Below are positions 1 to 8,614 of a stretch of DNA of 64,000 bases, piece by piece (position 1 is the stretch's first letter; every line of letters starts with the position of its first letter). The notes under the pieces were generated by a model. That model did no database searches, was not told the origin of the DNA, and saw only the letters and a list, made by a program, of their open reading frames with translations. The translations under genes and the position numbers were made by a program. The stretch comes from Campylobacter massiliensis (GTDB taxonomy: Bacteria; Campylobacterota; Campylobacteria; Campylobacterales; Campylobacteraceae). Location of the stretch: positions 434,001 through 498,000 of the forward strand of contig NZ_JACLZK010000002.1 in assembly GCF_014253065.1 (NCBI RefSeq), written 5' to 3'.

Positions 1-448
1 GAACGTCCACCCAAAAGCTTCCGGGCATAAAAATCGGCGAGTCCAAAATCTCCAGCAAGCCGTCCCTAAAAGACAAAAACTCCGCGACTCTTTGGAGTCT
101 GTCAACGGTTTTTAGGCTCATGTCCGCTAGCCGTAGCACCTTTACGAGCTGCATTTTATCAGCCGTCCACTCGGCAAAGGCCAAAAACCGCGAATCGTCC
201 GAAAACGTAAAACACGCCGTAGCCTGCTCGCTAAGTAAAATCTCGCCGCTTTGGCTAAATTTTACGTTTTCGTTCTCGCCATCGCTTTCTTCGCACTTCA
301 AATTTAAACCTTGTGCCTCAGCGCTCGCGTAAAGCCGTAGCTCGCCCAAACTCGGCGCGCCCATGGCTATCTCATGACCTTCAAATTCCGCGCTAAATTT
401 ACCGTCCGCGCTGCACTCTTTCGCGCTGTAACTCCAAGCAGAACCCAT
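1..448 (-). CDS. Hypothetical protein, 3' part cut by window edge
   Basis: An open frame runs from an ATG at 448 to the left edge (149 codons seen). The start follows an AAAGGAAAT ribosome binding site. The visible protein begins MGSAWSYSAKEC and is acidic and soluble-looking, with no signal peptide or membrane segment. I do not recognise the family. It is the last visible gene of the minus-strand run below hypBCDEA, 71 bp after the small gene at 520-777, and could share its transcript. The C-terminus lies outside the window. The plus-strand frame over the same bases has no ribosome binding site and looks like a shadow. Confidence 0.6.
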   Translation of the reverse strand, partial: MGSAWSYSAKECSADGKFSAEFEGHEIAMGAPSLGELRLYASAEAQGLNLKCEESDGENENVKFSQSGEILLSEQATACFTFSDDSRFLAFAEWTADKMQLVKVLRLADMSLKTVDRLQRVAEFLSFRDGLLEILDSPIFMPGSFWVDV

Positions 449-519
449 TTATTTCCTTTCAGATTTATTTAGTTCAAATTTATCCGCGCATTTGCCTGCG
501 CCGCACAAATCTCACGGTC

Positions 520-777
520 TCACGGCTCGAAATTAGGGCAGTAAAAATCATCCGCCTCGCTCCAAAGCTCCTCTAGCGAGCGTCCGTCTATCTGCGGCGC
601 GGCGCAGAATTCTTGCAGCGTGGCGAAATACCGCTCGCCGCTCGCGTTTGCGCCGGATTCGTCCGAACATCTTTGAAACGAGCAGCGATGCGCATAGGCG
701 ATGATCATGTATTCCTCGCCGCGCAGTCGAAAGCTAAGCTCCGGCTCGCCGCCCTCGGCCACACATTTTAGCAGCAT
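520..777 (-). CDS. Small hypothetical protein, possibly missing its first 10 codons
   Basis: An 85-residue frame starting MLLKCVAEGGEPELSFRLRG. No family is recognised; it is acidic, with four cysteines and no membrane segment. Directly upstream and in the same frame are an ATG at 810 and ten codons reading MPKFPFEIIE, then a single TAA (778-780) that touches the ATG at 777. The upstream ATG has an AGAAG-like ribosome binding site, while the ATG at 777 has none convincing. Either the gene starts at 777 by reinitiation, or a sense codon has become a stop and the intact protein was about 96 residues. It lies downstream of hypA on the same strand. Confidence 0.5.
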   Translation of the reverse strand: MLLKCVAEGGEPELSFRLRGEEYMIIAYAHRCSFQRCSDESGANASGERYFATLQEFCAAPQIDGRSLEELWSEADDFYCPNFEP

Positions 778-910
778 TTACTCTATGATTTCAAATGGAA
801 ATTTGGGCATTTGGCTTCTTTTTAAATTTATTTTGCCGTGTTTTTGGAAGTAAATTTTAAAAATCGGCTCAAATTTAAGCACCGAATTTGAGCTAAAATT
901 TACGGTAAAA

Positions 911-1252
911 TCACCGCATCTCAAGGCGCATGAGGTGCATATCCTCGCCGCCCGTGACATCAAGCTCCTGCGAGCCGCAGGCCGGACAGGTGAAGTCGTT
1001 TTCACTAAGCTCGCCGCTAAAACCGCAGCTTTTGCACTCTACGGCGACGTTTTGCAAGGCGATCAAAAGCTCGGCATTTTCGCAGATCGTGCCCGCTTTA
1101 TAAACCTCAAACGCGCTTTCTAGGTAGTGAGGCTCGACGCCGCTTAGCCGTCCGATACGCACTTCAAGGCGCACGACCTCTTTCGCGCCGTTTGCGGCGG
1201 CGTTTTTCTCGCAAAGCGCGACTAGGCTTTGCACTATGCTTAGTTCGTGCAT
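911..1252 (-). CDS. hypA: Hydrogenase nickel incorporation protein HypA
   Basis: HypA works with HypB to insert nickel into the large subunit of [NiFe]-hydrogenase in the cytoplasm (and into urease in some relatives). The 113-residue protein has the family's usual length. It begins MHELSIVQ, with the nickel-binding His2 next to the start, and has a zinc site made of two CXXC pairs at Cys73/Cys76 and Cys89/Cys92. An in-frame extension to 1351 is possible, but the conserved N-terminus and a GAGG ribosome binding site upstream of 1252 fix the start. It is the last gene of hypBCDEA, 145 bp after hypE. Confidence 0.95.
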   Translation of the reverse strand: MHELSIVQSLVALCEKNAAANGAKEVVRLEVRIGRLSGVEPHYLESAFEVYKAGTICENAELLIALQNVAVECKSCGFSGELSENDFTCPACGSQELDVTGGEDMHLMRLEMR

Positions 1253-1397
1253 CGGCTTGCCTCGCTTGTAGACGGAGCGGATTTTATTTTTACGCACGCG
1301 CCTAGGGCGTAAATTTGATAAATTTTGCGAGCCGATTCTGGCGCCGTGCAAACCCCAAAAGCTAATGCGCTTAAATTTGACATATCCATCGCCGCAC

Positions 1398-2447
1398 CTA
1401 GCATATTCTAGGCAAAAGCTCGCCCTTTGGCGCTTCTAAAAAGCGCTTCGAGCCGTATGCGTTTTGCAGGATGACGCGACCGTTTGCGGCGCCTAAGATC
1501 TCGCCAATCAAAGCTGCGTTAGCGTCAAATTTGCGCAAAATCTCAAGCGCGCGCGCTTCGTCTTTTTCATCTACGGCCAGCACGAACGTACCCTCGTTGG
1601 CTAGCTCATACGGCTCAAAACCAAATAGCTCGCAAACGCCCGTCACTTCGTCGCTGACCCTGATATCCTCCTCGCGCACGAGGATGTCTAGGCCGCTAAA
1701 TTTCGCCCATTCGTTTAGCACCGCCGAAAGACCTCCGCGCGTCGCGTCGCGCATACAAAGAGGCTTTACGCCGCCCTCTATCAGCGCCTTTACCGCGCCT
1801 ACTAGCGCCTTGCAGTCGCTTTTTAGTTCGCTTTGTAGATCAAGCTCCTCGCGGCTAGCCAGCACCACCGCGCCGTGTCTGCCAACGTCGCCCGAGATCA
1901 GGATCTTTGCGCCCGCGCGCAGGCTTTTTAGCTCCACGCCCTCGCAGACGATCTCGCCGATACCGCTCGTGTTGATAAAAACTTTATCGCATTTGCCGCG
2001 CGGTACGACCTTCGTATCGCCGCAGACTATCCGCACGCCGTTTTCGCGAGCGACGGTGGCTAGCGAGCCTAGCACGCGCTCTAGCTCGGATATCTCCAAC
2101 CCCTCCTCGACTATTAGCGCGCAGCTTAGGTACTTTGCCTCGGCACCAACCATAGCTAGGTCGTTTATCGTGCCGCATGCGGCGATCTTGCCGATATCGC
2201 CGCCGTTAAAAAATATCGGCGTAACCACGAAGCTATCGGTGCTAAAGGCAAGCTTGCCGTTAAATTTAAGTGCCGAATTTGCCGAGCATTTATCGCTCTC
2301 GTCCGCGCAAAAGTCGCTAAAATTTAGTATCGCGCTATCGTTGCTCTCGCGCAAAATTTCGTTGTCGAATATCCTAAAAATCGTCTCGTTTATGAGCGAG
2401 TTCATCTCCTCGCCGCCGCCGCCATGGCTTAGCATTATTTTGCTCAT
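1398..2447 (-). CDS. hypE: Carbamoyl dehydratase HypE
   Basis: HypE receives a carbamoyl group from HypF on its C-terminal cysteine and dehydrates it with ATP to a thiocyanate, the source of the cyanide ligands of the hydrogenase iron. The 349-residue protein is full length: an N-terminal PurM-like ATP-binding half starting MSKIMLSHGGGGEEM, an AIR-synthase C-terminal half, and the diagnostic C-terminal PRIC tail with the acceptor Cys349. An AGAGGAAAA ribosome binding site precedes the ATG. It lies 121 bp downstream of hypD; this gap holds a small TCGCGA hairpin but no gene. Confidence 0.96.
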   Translation of the reverse strand: MSKIMLSHGGGGEEMNSLINETIFRIFDNEILRESNDSAILNFSDFCADESDKCSANSALKFNGKLAFSTDSFVVTPIFFNGGDIGKIAACGTINDLAMVGAEAKYLSCALIVEEGLEISELERVLGSLATVARENGVRIVCGDTKVVPRGKCDKVFINTSGIGEIVCEGVELKSLRAGAKILISGDVGRHGAVVLASREELDLQSELKSDCKALVGAVKALIEGGVKPLCMRDATRGGLSAVLNEWAKFSGLDILVREEDIRVSDEVTGVCELFGFEPYELANEGTFVLAVDEKDEARALEILRKFDANAALIGEILGAANGRVILQNAYGSKRFLEAPKGELLPRIC

Positions 2448-2568
2448 TTTTTCCTCTAAATTTTATAGTTCGCGCCTCGTTTTTCGCCGCCAAGTCGCGC
2501 GAAGTATCGCCCATTCGCGACTATTTCGCGACCTCGCTATTTGCCGAGACTGGCGCAAAGCGTCAAAT

Positions 2569-3666
2569 TTACCCCGCGCTTTTGACGTCGCCGTATTTGT
2601 AGTATGCCGCGCATGCGCCCTCGCTAGAGACCATGCATGAGCCTACCGGGGTTTTTGGCGTACAGGCTTTAGCGAAAATTTTACAGTCGAAAGGCTTTGC
2701 TCGTCCGCGTAAAATTTCGGGACAGATACAGGCCTTGCTCTCGCCTTTGCTTTGCACGCTACAGTCAAATTTGACCCTCGCGTCAAGCTCGGCGTACTCG
2801 GGGCGTAGCTTCATACCGCTTTGCGCGATCATACCAAGACCGCGCCACGAGAAGTCGCACGGCTCGAAAAACTCGTCTATGAGCGCCTTTGCTTTTTGAT
2901 TGCCCTCGCGCGTGACGACTCTGGCGTATTCGTTATAGACCTCGTGCGTGCCTGCGTTTTGCTGGCGGACGAGGTTTAGGATGCCGTCCATCAGATCAAG
3001 CGGCTCAAATCCGCTAACCGCGATAGGTTTTTTGTACTCGGCCGCGATACTCTCGTATATGCCGTAGCCCGTGATCACGCTCACGTGGCTAGGCCCCAAA
3101 AACGCGTCGATCTTAACGTTTTCGTCGTTTAGGATCGCTCGCACGGGTGCTGGGACGGTAACGTGATTTATATGGAAAAATAGATTTTTTAGCCCGAGCT
3201 CCAGCGTCTTTTGCACTAAATTTGCGCTCATAGGAGTCGTCGTCTCAAACCCGATCGCGAAAAATATCACGCTCTTTTCGGGATTTTCCCGCGCGATTTT
3301 GATGCAATCTAGCGGGCTATATAGCGCCCTGATGTCGCAACCTTCGCCGCGCAGTTTTTGCAGGCTGGTGTTTGAGCCTGGGACTCTGAGCATATCGGCT
3401 AGAGTGCAGAGAATCACGCCTGGCATCTGAGCTAGCTTGATCGCCTCGTCTATGCGGCTCCTTGGCATCACGCACACCGGACAGCCCGGGCCGTGGACGA
3501 AATTTATATGTTCGCCGACTAACTGCGGTAGGCCAAATTTCATGATCGAGTGCGTATGTCCGCCGCAAATTTCCATGATATTTAGCGGTTTTACGCTCTC
3601 TTTTTTGATGAGTTTTGAAAACGCTAAGATAAGCTCTTTATCGCGAAAATCATTGATTAGATTCAC
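2569..3666 (-). CDS. hypD: Hydrogenase iron-cofactor assembly protein HypD
   Basis: HypD is the iron-sulfur scaffold, with HypC, on which the Fe(CN)2CO unit of [NiFe]-hydrogenase is built. The 365-residue protein has the conserved CGGHTH motif at residues 34-39, a GPGCPVC motif near residue 60, and the C-terminal cysteine-rich region (CKIFAKAC, then SCMVSSEGAC) that holds the [4Fe-4S] cluster. The start overlaps the hypC stop by 4 bp, implying translational coupling. Order hypB-C-D-E-A matches related bacteria. Confidence 0.96.
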   Translation of the reverse strand: MNLINDFRDKELILAFSKLIKKESVKPLNIMEICGGHTHSIMKFGLPQLVGEHINFVHGPGCPVCVMPRSRIDEAIKLAQMPGVILCTLADMLRVPGSNTSLQKLRGEGCDIRALYSPLDCIKIARENPEKSVIFFAIGFETTTPMSANLVQKTLELGLKNLFFHINHVTVPAPVRAILNDENVKIDAFLGPSHVSVITGYGIYESIAAEYKKPIAVSGFEPLDLMDGILNLVRQQNAGTHEVYNEYARVVTREGNQKAKALIDEFFEPCDFSWRGLGMIAQSGMKLRPEYAELDARVKFDCSVQSKGESKACICPEILRGRAKPFDCKIFAKACTPKTPVGSCMVSSEGACAAYYKYGDVKSAG

Positions 3667-3977
3667 GCTTTTTCCTTTGCGTCCAGCTTGTTTGCCGCCT
3701 CTTGCATAGCGCCTAGTCCCGCGTCGCCCTCGTCTGCGCCGATCTGGCCGTTTTGCATATCTTTGGCGATTTGGCGGTAGATTTCGATGCTTTCTAGCGC
3801 AAATTTCGTATCGATTTTCTCCATCGCGTAGCCGACGTGTATGAGCACGTATTCGCCTACGGCCACGGGCTCGGCGATGAGATCGAGGCTTACGCGGCGA
3901 CTCACGCCTAGCGTCTCTACGGTAGCGACGTTATCTTCGTCGATCGCGACCACTTTTGACGGGATTGAGAGGCACAT
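3663..3977 (-). CDS. hypC: Hydrogenase assembly chaperone HypC
   Basis: HypC binds HypD during assembly of the Fe(CN)2CO moiety and then chaperones the hydrogenase large-subunit precursor. The protein starts MCLSIPSKVV with the essential Cys2 and shows the OB-fold VGEYVLIHVGYAMEKID segment. At 104 residues it is longer than the usual 75-95; the extra residues form a C-terminal tail rich in Gly, Ala and Gln (after about residue 80) that I cannot assign. Its start shares one base with the hypB stop. Confidence 0.95.
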   Translation of the reverse strand: MCLSIPSKVVAIDEDNVATVETLGVSRRVSLDLIAEPVAVGEYVLIHVGYAMEKIDTKFALESIEIYRQIAKDMQNGQIGADEGDAGLGAMQEAANKLDAKEKA

Positions 3978-4783
3978 TATCTAAGCTCTTTTTTAAATTT
4001 TAAGAAATTTAACCACTTCTCCATACCTTCGCCCGTTTTTGCGTCAAGCTCGACGACATCGACCTTCGGATTTAGTTTGCGAGCCTCTTTGACGACTTTT
4101 TTCACGTCAAATTCAAAATGCGGCAACAGCGAAATTTTGGTTATCACGATGAGATCGGCGGCGCGAAACATCACGGGATATTTGGCCACCTTGTCGTCAC
4201 CTTCAGGTACCGAGAGCAGCACGACGTTAAAGTGCGAGCCCACGTCGTAGCTAGCGGGGCAAACGAGGTTGCCGACGTTTTCTACGAAAACTATATCAAG
4301 GCCCTCTAGCGGCAGATGGTGAAGTCCCTCGTGCACCATAAAGGCATCGAGGTGACATGCCTGTCCGGTCGTTATTTGGTGGGCTTTGCCGCCAGCTTTT
4401 ATGATGCGGTCGGCGTCTTGGTTGGTTTCTAGATCGCCCTCGACGACGCCGATTTTAAATTTACCGCTTTTTATCGTAGCTTCTAGTAGCGTTGTCTTGC
4501 CGCTGCCGGGGCTGCTCATGAGATTTACGCATAAAATCCCGTGCTCGTCCAAATGAGCGCGGTTGTGCGCGGCCTCTTCGTCGTTTTGGGATAAAATTTT
4601 AGTTATCACTTCAACCGTTTTGCTCTCGTTTAGCGCAGGGTGCGCATGGCCGTGACTATGCTCGTGAGCCGCGCCGTGTCCGTGTTCGGCGCCGTGATCG
4701 TGAGCGTGCGAGTGTGTCGTGCCGTCTGCGTGAGTGTGGGCGTGGTCGTGCCCGCCCAGCGAGCATCCGCAATCTTTACACAT
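3977..4783 (-). CDS. hypB: Hydrogenase nickel incorporation GTPase HypB
   Basis: HypB is the GTPase that, with HypA, delivers nickel to the hydrogenase precursor. The 268-residue protein starts MCKDCGC (high-affinity nickel motif at Cys2, Cys5, Cys7), then a histidine-rich stretch with 15 His between residues 12 and 48, which should also store nickel. The G domain follows with a P-loop at residues 93-98 (GSGKTT) and the TTGQACHLD metal motif near residue 143. It is the first gene of hypBCDEA and has its own promoter. The His-rich stretch makes it resemble storage-type HypB (as in Bradyrhizobium) rather than the plain H. pylori form. Confidence 0.96.
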   Translation of the reverse strand: MCKDCGCSLGGHDHAHTHADGTTHSHAHDHGAEHGHGAAHEHSHGHAHPALNESKTVEVITKILSQNDEEAAHNRAHLDEHGILCVNLMSSPGSGKTTLLEATIKSGKFKIGVVEGDLETNQDADRIIKAGGKAHQITTGQACHLDAFMVHEGLHHLPLEGLDIVFVENVGNLVCPASYDVGSHFNVVLLSVPEGDDKVAKYPVMFRAADLIVITKISLLPHFEFDVKKVVKEARKLNPKVDVVELDAKTGEGMEKWLNFLKFKKELR

Positions 4784-4790
4784 TTTGTTT

Positions 4791-4819
4791 CTCCTTAGCG
4801 ATTTTTTGGGGTTATTATA
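4791..4819 (-). promoter_or_regulatory. Promoter and ribosome binding site of hypBCDEA
   Basis: On the minus strand a perfect TATAAT -10 box (4814-4819) in a GAGTATAATAACC context lies about 30 bp above the hypB start, with an AAGGAG ribosome binding site at 4791-4796. No -35 is evident, as is usual in Campylobacter. No dyad resembling a known NikR operator was seen here. Confidence 0.7.
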
Positions 4820-4829
4820 CTCTTAGATG

Positions 4830-5021
4830 TTAAAATCTCGCTTTAGTTTCATACCTTGCGGATATTATTTCGTTGCGTTTTATTTATATTTTGAAATTTT
4901 TGCGGCGGCGGCGAGATCGGTCAAATTTGATTAAATTTAAGCCACGTCAAATTTTATGGCTCAGGCTAAATTTGACTTCAGATAAGTCTAGTCAAATTTA
5001 GCCCTCCGGCCGCCCGTAAAT
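4830..5021. other. Gene-free stretch with clustered AAATTT motifs
   Basis: Between the hypB promoter and the convergent end of the GDYXXLXY gene, the last 110 bases hold six AAATTT hexamers with varied flanks (TCAAATTTGA, TTAAATTTAA, CTAAATTTGA and similar). I see no convincing open frame or terminator with a T-run. Confidence 0.5.
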
Positions 5022-5549
5022 TTAACGCTTGCTAGATTCTCCGACTTTTGGCTTTTCTATTACGATATCCTTGATACGAGCTTTGCCGTTATCCATCACG
5101 CTGATGACGGCGGTGGCGTTAAATTCCATCATATCTCGCTCCATTTGCTTTGCACTTTTGGGCGGCATGAAAAAGGCTTCGATGCCGAAATTTGCGGTAT
5201 TATAATCAACCCTACCCGCTAAAAACGTCCCACCGCTAGGTCGCTCGAAGCTATATTTGTCAAATTTATATTTGCCGTCTTTGTCCTGCTTTAAGATAGC
5301 GTAAATTTTACTACCGTGCAGCTGCTGCCTTTTGCTCAAATTTGAGTCTCTTTTGTCCAGCTCGTAAACGCCCGCAAAGCCGTAGCTAAGGCGCACGTAA
5401 TCGCCGCGAAACATATCGCGCGGATCGTGAAGCGTAGTTTGCAGCAAGATCTCTTTGCCAAAATATATCGGCGCGTACGCATACGCAAGCATCGCTATCA
5501 CGGCTAAAATTTGAAATACCGCGGCGGCAAAAATTAGCTTTAGTTTCAT
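5022..5549 (-). CDS. GDYXXLXY-type membrane-anchored protein
   Basis: A 175-residue protein with one N-terminal hydrophobic anchor (about residues 5-27) and the motif that names its family, GDYVRLSY, near residue 49, followed by a beta-rich domain. The function of GDYXXLXY proteins is unknown; they commonly sit beside DUF2157/DUF4401 membrane proteins, as here. The start follows an AGGAG site and overlaps the upstream stop by 4 bp, so it is coupled to the DUF2157 gene. It should face the periplasm. Confidence 0.8.
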   Translation of the reverse strand: MKLKLIFAAAVFQILAVIAMLAYAYAPIYFGKEILLQTTLHDPRDMFRGDYVRLSYGFAGVYELDKRDSNLSKRQQLHGSKIYAILKQDKDGKYKFDKYSFERPSGGTFLAGRVDYNTANFGIEAFFMPPKSAKQMERDMMEFNATAVISVMDNGKARIKDIVIEKPKVGESSKR

Positions 5550-6829
5550 CTCGCGCTCCTTTTTTTAGAGATCCTAGACACGCCGAGCACCACCAGCGCA
5601 AACACCAAAAACAGCGCGCTAGCACTGACGTAATCGCCAACCAGATCCACATATCGCACGAAAGCCACCCAAAAGATGAGCACTATGCCGAATTTCATAT
5701 TATTTTGCTTGATAAGAGCGACCGCGACGCAAACACCGATGAGCGAAAACACCCCCTCCTCGTAGCCTGCAAACGCGTCTAAGATAAAAGGTAGAGCGAC
5801 CAAAAGCGCTCCGACGATAGCGGCGGCGTATTTTTTAAAGTAAAACGCAAGCCCCAAAGAGGCCGCGCAAAAAGCCACAAATAGCGCCCCAAACACGCTT
5901 TTTAAAAATGTAACGCCGTTTAAAACATTCTCGTAGTTCTGCGTGCCGTAAGGCCACGGACGCGAAAAATGCAAATCCTCGTAAAGCGACATATCAAAAC
6001 ACAAGATGCCCGCGCCGCAGACGATGCCGATGTTTTTGAGATAAAACGCGAGTTCAAATTTGCCCGCTCTCTCAAGCAAAAACGAAGTGCAAACGGCTAG
6101 CAAGCAGTAACTAAGCGCGAAAAAATGAACGCCGTAAAACGCGTCGTCCACGCGCAAATCCGTCATAAAATACCGCTCGTAAAGCACGAAAGATACGATA
6201 TAAGTAAACACGCTCGCAAAAAGCGCGCCCGTAAGCAGCCGCGAATCGTCGCGCCAAAGCACGGCCGCACTAGCTACGATAAATAGCAAAAATCCGTGCG
6301 AAACGCCGCTAAACTCAAACTCCATCAAAAACCAAACAAGCCCCAAAATAAGAGCCTGAAGTGTGATGATGGACTTGCGCGTAGCAAGCGCGAGCGCCAG
6401 CGCTCCGACCGCCCACAGCAGCACGCCGTTTGGCATATGCTCGCCTAGGTGGTAAATTTGCGCAACTAAAACGATCGCCGCGCCGTAGCAAAAGTTACCC
6501 AGGAAAAATAGCGTCGTAGCCTGCGTCTCTTTACCGTTTTTCTGCGCCAAAACTCCGCTAAAATTTACCGCCGCGAGTATGCCAAGCACTATGATTAGCC
6601 TCACGGCGCGCGGCAGCTCCTCCCAGTTTGCGCCGACCAAAGTAAATAGCGAAAGCGCCAAGAATAGATACGCGACGAGCTTTAATATAAAGCTTCGCCG
6701 CTCGTTTGCGCCCGATAAATCTATATCGTATCTAGCCGCTATCTTGCGCGCCGCCTCATCGCTTACTAGCCCTTCTTCTCGCCACTTCGCAAGCTCGTCT
6801 GCGAGAAAATTTTTATGAAATATCATCAT
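5546..6829 (-). CDS. DUF2157-family multi-spanning membrane protein
   Basis: A 427-residue protein: a short soluble N-terminal segment (about 1-45, with the EEGLVSDEAARKIAARY helix typical of DUF2157) followed by roughly twelve hydrophobic segments to the C-terminus. No biochemical function is known for the family. It lies 4 bp below the nhaA stop and overlaps the GDYXXLXY gene, forming nhaA-DUF2157-GDYXXLXY. Two adjacent ATG codons could serve as start; I keep the first, after a GGAGTAG-like site. Confidence 0.8.
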   Translation of the reverse strand: MMIFHKNFLADELAKWREEGLVSDEAARKIAARYDIDLSGANERRSFILKLVAYLFLALSLFTLVGANWEELPRAVRLIIVLGILAAVNFSGVLAQKNGKETQATTLFFLGNFCYGAAIVLVAQIYHLGEHMPNGVLLWAVGALALALATRKSIITLQALILGLVWFLMEFEFSGVSHGFLLFIVASAAVLWRDDSRLLTGALFASVFTYIVSFVLYERYFMTDLRVDDAFYGVHFFALSYCLLAVCTSFLLERAGKFELAFYLKNIGIVCGAGILCFDMSLYEDLHFSRPWPYGTQNYENVLNGVTFLKSVFGALFVAFCAASLGLAFYFKKYAAAIVGALLVALPFILDAFAGYEEGVFSLIGVCVAVALIKQNNMKFGIVLIFWVAFVRYVDLVGDYVSASALFLVFALVVLGVSRISKKRSAR

Positions 6830-6833
6830 TTTT

Positions 6834-8018
6834 CTACTCCACGCATTTCATTATCCTGTGTCGTCCGGCCCAGTAGAGCATCGCATAGCCCGTCACGCCC
6901 GAGATCAGCGACGCGATGAGTACCGCGAGCTTATCGGCGTACGCGAACTCGTAGGTGTCGTGATAGGAGAGCGAATTTATAAAAAGACTCATCGTAAAGC
7001 CGATGCCAGTAAGCAAGCAAAGGCCGTAAAACTGAGCTAGATTGCAGTATTTCGGTAGCTTTGCGAGCTTAAATTTGATCGCAAGAAAGCAAAATCCAAA
7101 CACCCCTAGCTGCTTGCCCGCAAACAGCCCCAGTATGACGCCTAGCGACACGGGGTGGAAAATCTGCTCCAGCCCGATGCCTTTTAGCGAGATGCCCGCA
7201 TTTACGAAGGCAAACACCGGCAACACGAAAAAGGCGACGTAGCCGTGCAGGTCGTGCTCGATCTGTTTTAACATCGAGCCCTCACCGTCCTTTGCCTTAA
7301 GCGGTATAAAAAATGCCGCCACGACGCCCGCTAGCGTCGCATGCACGCCCGATTTTAGCACGCTCACCCAAAGGATTATGCCCAAAATCACGTAGCAGGC
7401 TTTTTTATTTACGCCGGCTAAATTTAAAGCCAAAAGCCCCAAAGTAGCCGCCCCAGCAACCACAAACGACATCGCCGAGAGATGGCCGCTGTAAAATATC
7501 GCCATTATCAAAATCGCGCAAACGTCGTCGATGATAGATAACGTCACGAGGAAAATTTTAAGACTCGCCGGCACTCTTTTGCCTAAAATCATTATGATAC
7601 CTAGAGCAAACGCCGTGTCCGTCGCGGTCGGGATCGCCCAGCCTTTTAGTGCGAAAGCATCGGCATGGTTAAACACGTAAAAAACGAGCGCGGGCATGAC
7701 GATGCCGCCGACGGCGCCTACGATAGGTAGCACGATCTGAGCGGGATTTCGCATCTCGCCCTCGACTATCTCGCGCTTTAGCTCAAGCCCTAAAAGAAAG
7801 AAAAAAACCGCCATGAGACCGTCGTTCACCCACAAAATAAACGGCTTTTGCAGGCTAAATTCACCGAAAACCACGCCCATATTTATGCGTAAAAAAGAGT
7901 TGTAAAATCCGCTCAAAAAACCGTTTTGAAATATCATCGCAAAAATCGCGGCAAGTATGAGCAAGATACCCGAGCTCGCCTCGTTTTGGACGAAATTTTT
8001 AAAAGAAATATGTTTCAA
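6834..8018 (-). CDS. nhaA: Na+/H+ antiporter NhaA
   Basis: NhaA exchanges internal Na+ (or Li+) for external protons and protects against sodium and alkaline stress. The 394-residue inner-membrane protein has the expected length, about 12 membrane segments, the conserved TDTAFALGI segment of the unwound helix pair, and the SIIDDVCAILI segment with the two adjacent aspartates of the ion site. The start codon is TTG at 8018, seven bases after AAGG; no better start lies downstream. It is first in a three-gene set with the DUF2157 and GDYXXLXY genes and lies 131 bp below nikR. Confidence 0.95.
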   Translation of the reverse strand: MKHISFKNFVQNEASSGILLILAAIFAMIFQNGFLSGFYNSFLRINMGVVFGEFSLQKPFILWVNDGLMAVFFFLLGLELKREIVEGEMRNPAQIVLPIVGAVGGIVMPALVFYVFNHADAFALKGWAIPTATDTAFALGIIMILGKRVPASLKIFLVTLSIIDDVCAILIMAIFYSGHLSAMSFVVAGAATLGLLALNLAGVNKKACYVILGIILWVSVLKSGVHATLAGVVAAFFIPLKAKDGEGSMLKQIEHDLHGYVAFFVLPVFAFVNAGISLKGIGLEQIFHPVSLGVILGLFAGKQLGVFGFCFLAIKFKLAKLPKYCNLAQFYGLCLLTGIGFTMSLFINSLSYHDTYEFAYADKLAVLIASLISGVTGYAMLYWAGRHRIMKCVE

Positions 8019-8087
8019 ATTTTAGCCTTAGGATAAAAATAGCGATAAATTCCGGCGATTTTAACATCAAAGGGCTAAATGCGCGAT

Positions 8088-8139
8088 AAAAAAGAGATTT
8101 TTGCGGGCAAATTTGATAGAGCTTATCAGACCCGCCCGC
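8088..8139 (-). terminator. Probable terminator after nikR
   Basis: Read on the minus strand, GCGGGC pairs with GCCCGC (8134-8139 with 8103-8108) and inside it TGATA pairs with TATCA, separated by small internal loops. A T-rich tract (TTTTTT at 8088-8093) follows some nine bases later. It sits just past the nikR stop. Confidence 0.5.
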
Positions 8140-8149
8140 ATTTTAAGCG

Positions 8150-8563
8150 CTATGAGCGCGGGATGGCGGCTTTGGTGAGTTTTGCAAATTTAACCCCTTT
8201 TAGTCCGCCCATTTTTTCTGAAAATTTCTCGATAGACCCTGCTTTGCCGCGCAGTATCAGAGTCTCTAGGCAGTTATCGTGATCCACGTGGACGTGAGTC
8301 GTGCAGGCGATGTGTAGGTTCGCCTTGTGCTCGATGTCCATCATTTTCACGACGAGGTCGTTTTGATGATGTAGATAAATGAGCGTCAAAACGCCGATAA
8401 GATCCTCATCCGCGTCCTTCCAACTATCATTTACTATTTTTTCCCTAATCAGATCGCGAGTAAACTCGCTTCTCGAAGCATAGCCCTGAGCGCTTATTTT
8501 GTTGTCAAGTTCGTCTAATAACTGCTTTGGCAACGAGACGCTGAATCTTATGATATTTTCCAC
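8150..8563 (-). CDS. nikR: Nickel-responsive transcriptional regulator NikR
   Basis: NikR binds Ni(II) and then specific operators, repressing nickel uptake or nickel-enzyme genes or activating storage. The 137-residue protein has an N-terminal ribbon-helix-helix DNA-binding domain (about 1-45, [15 protein letters not shown]) and a C-terminal ACT-like nickel domain with the square-planar ligands His90, His92 and Cys98 plus the partner His79. The start is GTG at 8563, six bases after AAGGAGG. It has its own TATAAT and lies 51 bp downstream of hypF. Its position between hydABCDE-hypF and hypBCDEA suggests that it controls hydrogenase or nickel genes here (inference). Confidence 0.96.
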   Translation of the reverse strand: MENIIRFSVSLPKQLLDELDNKISAQGYASRSEFTRDLIREKIVNDSWKDADEDLIGVLTLIYLHHQNDLVVKMMDIEHKANLHIACTTHVHVDHDNCLETLILRGKAGSIEKFSEKMGGLKGVKFAKLTKAAIPRS

Positions 8564-8568
8564 TATCG

Positions 8569-8597
8569 CCTCCTTAAAGAAATTATTAGATATTATA
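8569..8597 (-). promoter_or_regulatory. nikR promoter and ribosome binding site
   Basis: Minus-strand TATAAT at 8592-8597 (context GATGTATAATATC), then AAGGAGG at 8569-8575 before the GTG start. The promoter lies in the 51-bp gap after hypF, so nikR can be expressed independently of the hyd operon. Confidence 0.7.
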
Positions 8598-8614
8598 CAT
8601 CAGAAAACTTTAAT

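Noticed and set aside
1471-2640. A 389-codon plus-strand open frame
   Set aside because: It lies antisense to hypE and the end of hypD, is very rich in Ser, Pro, Thr and Arg as expected of a reversed GC-rich frame, has no ribosome binding site and no recognisable domain.
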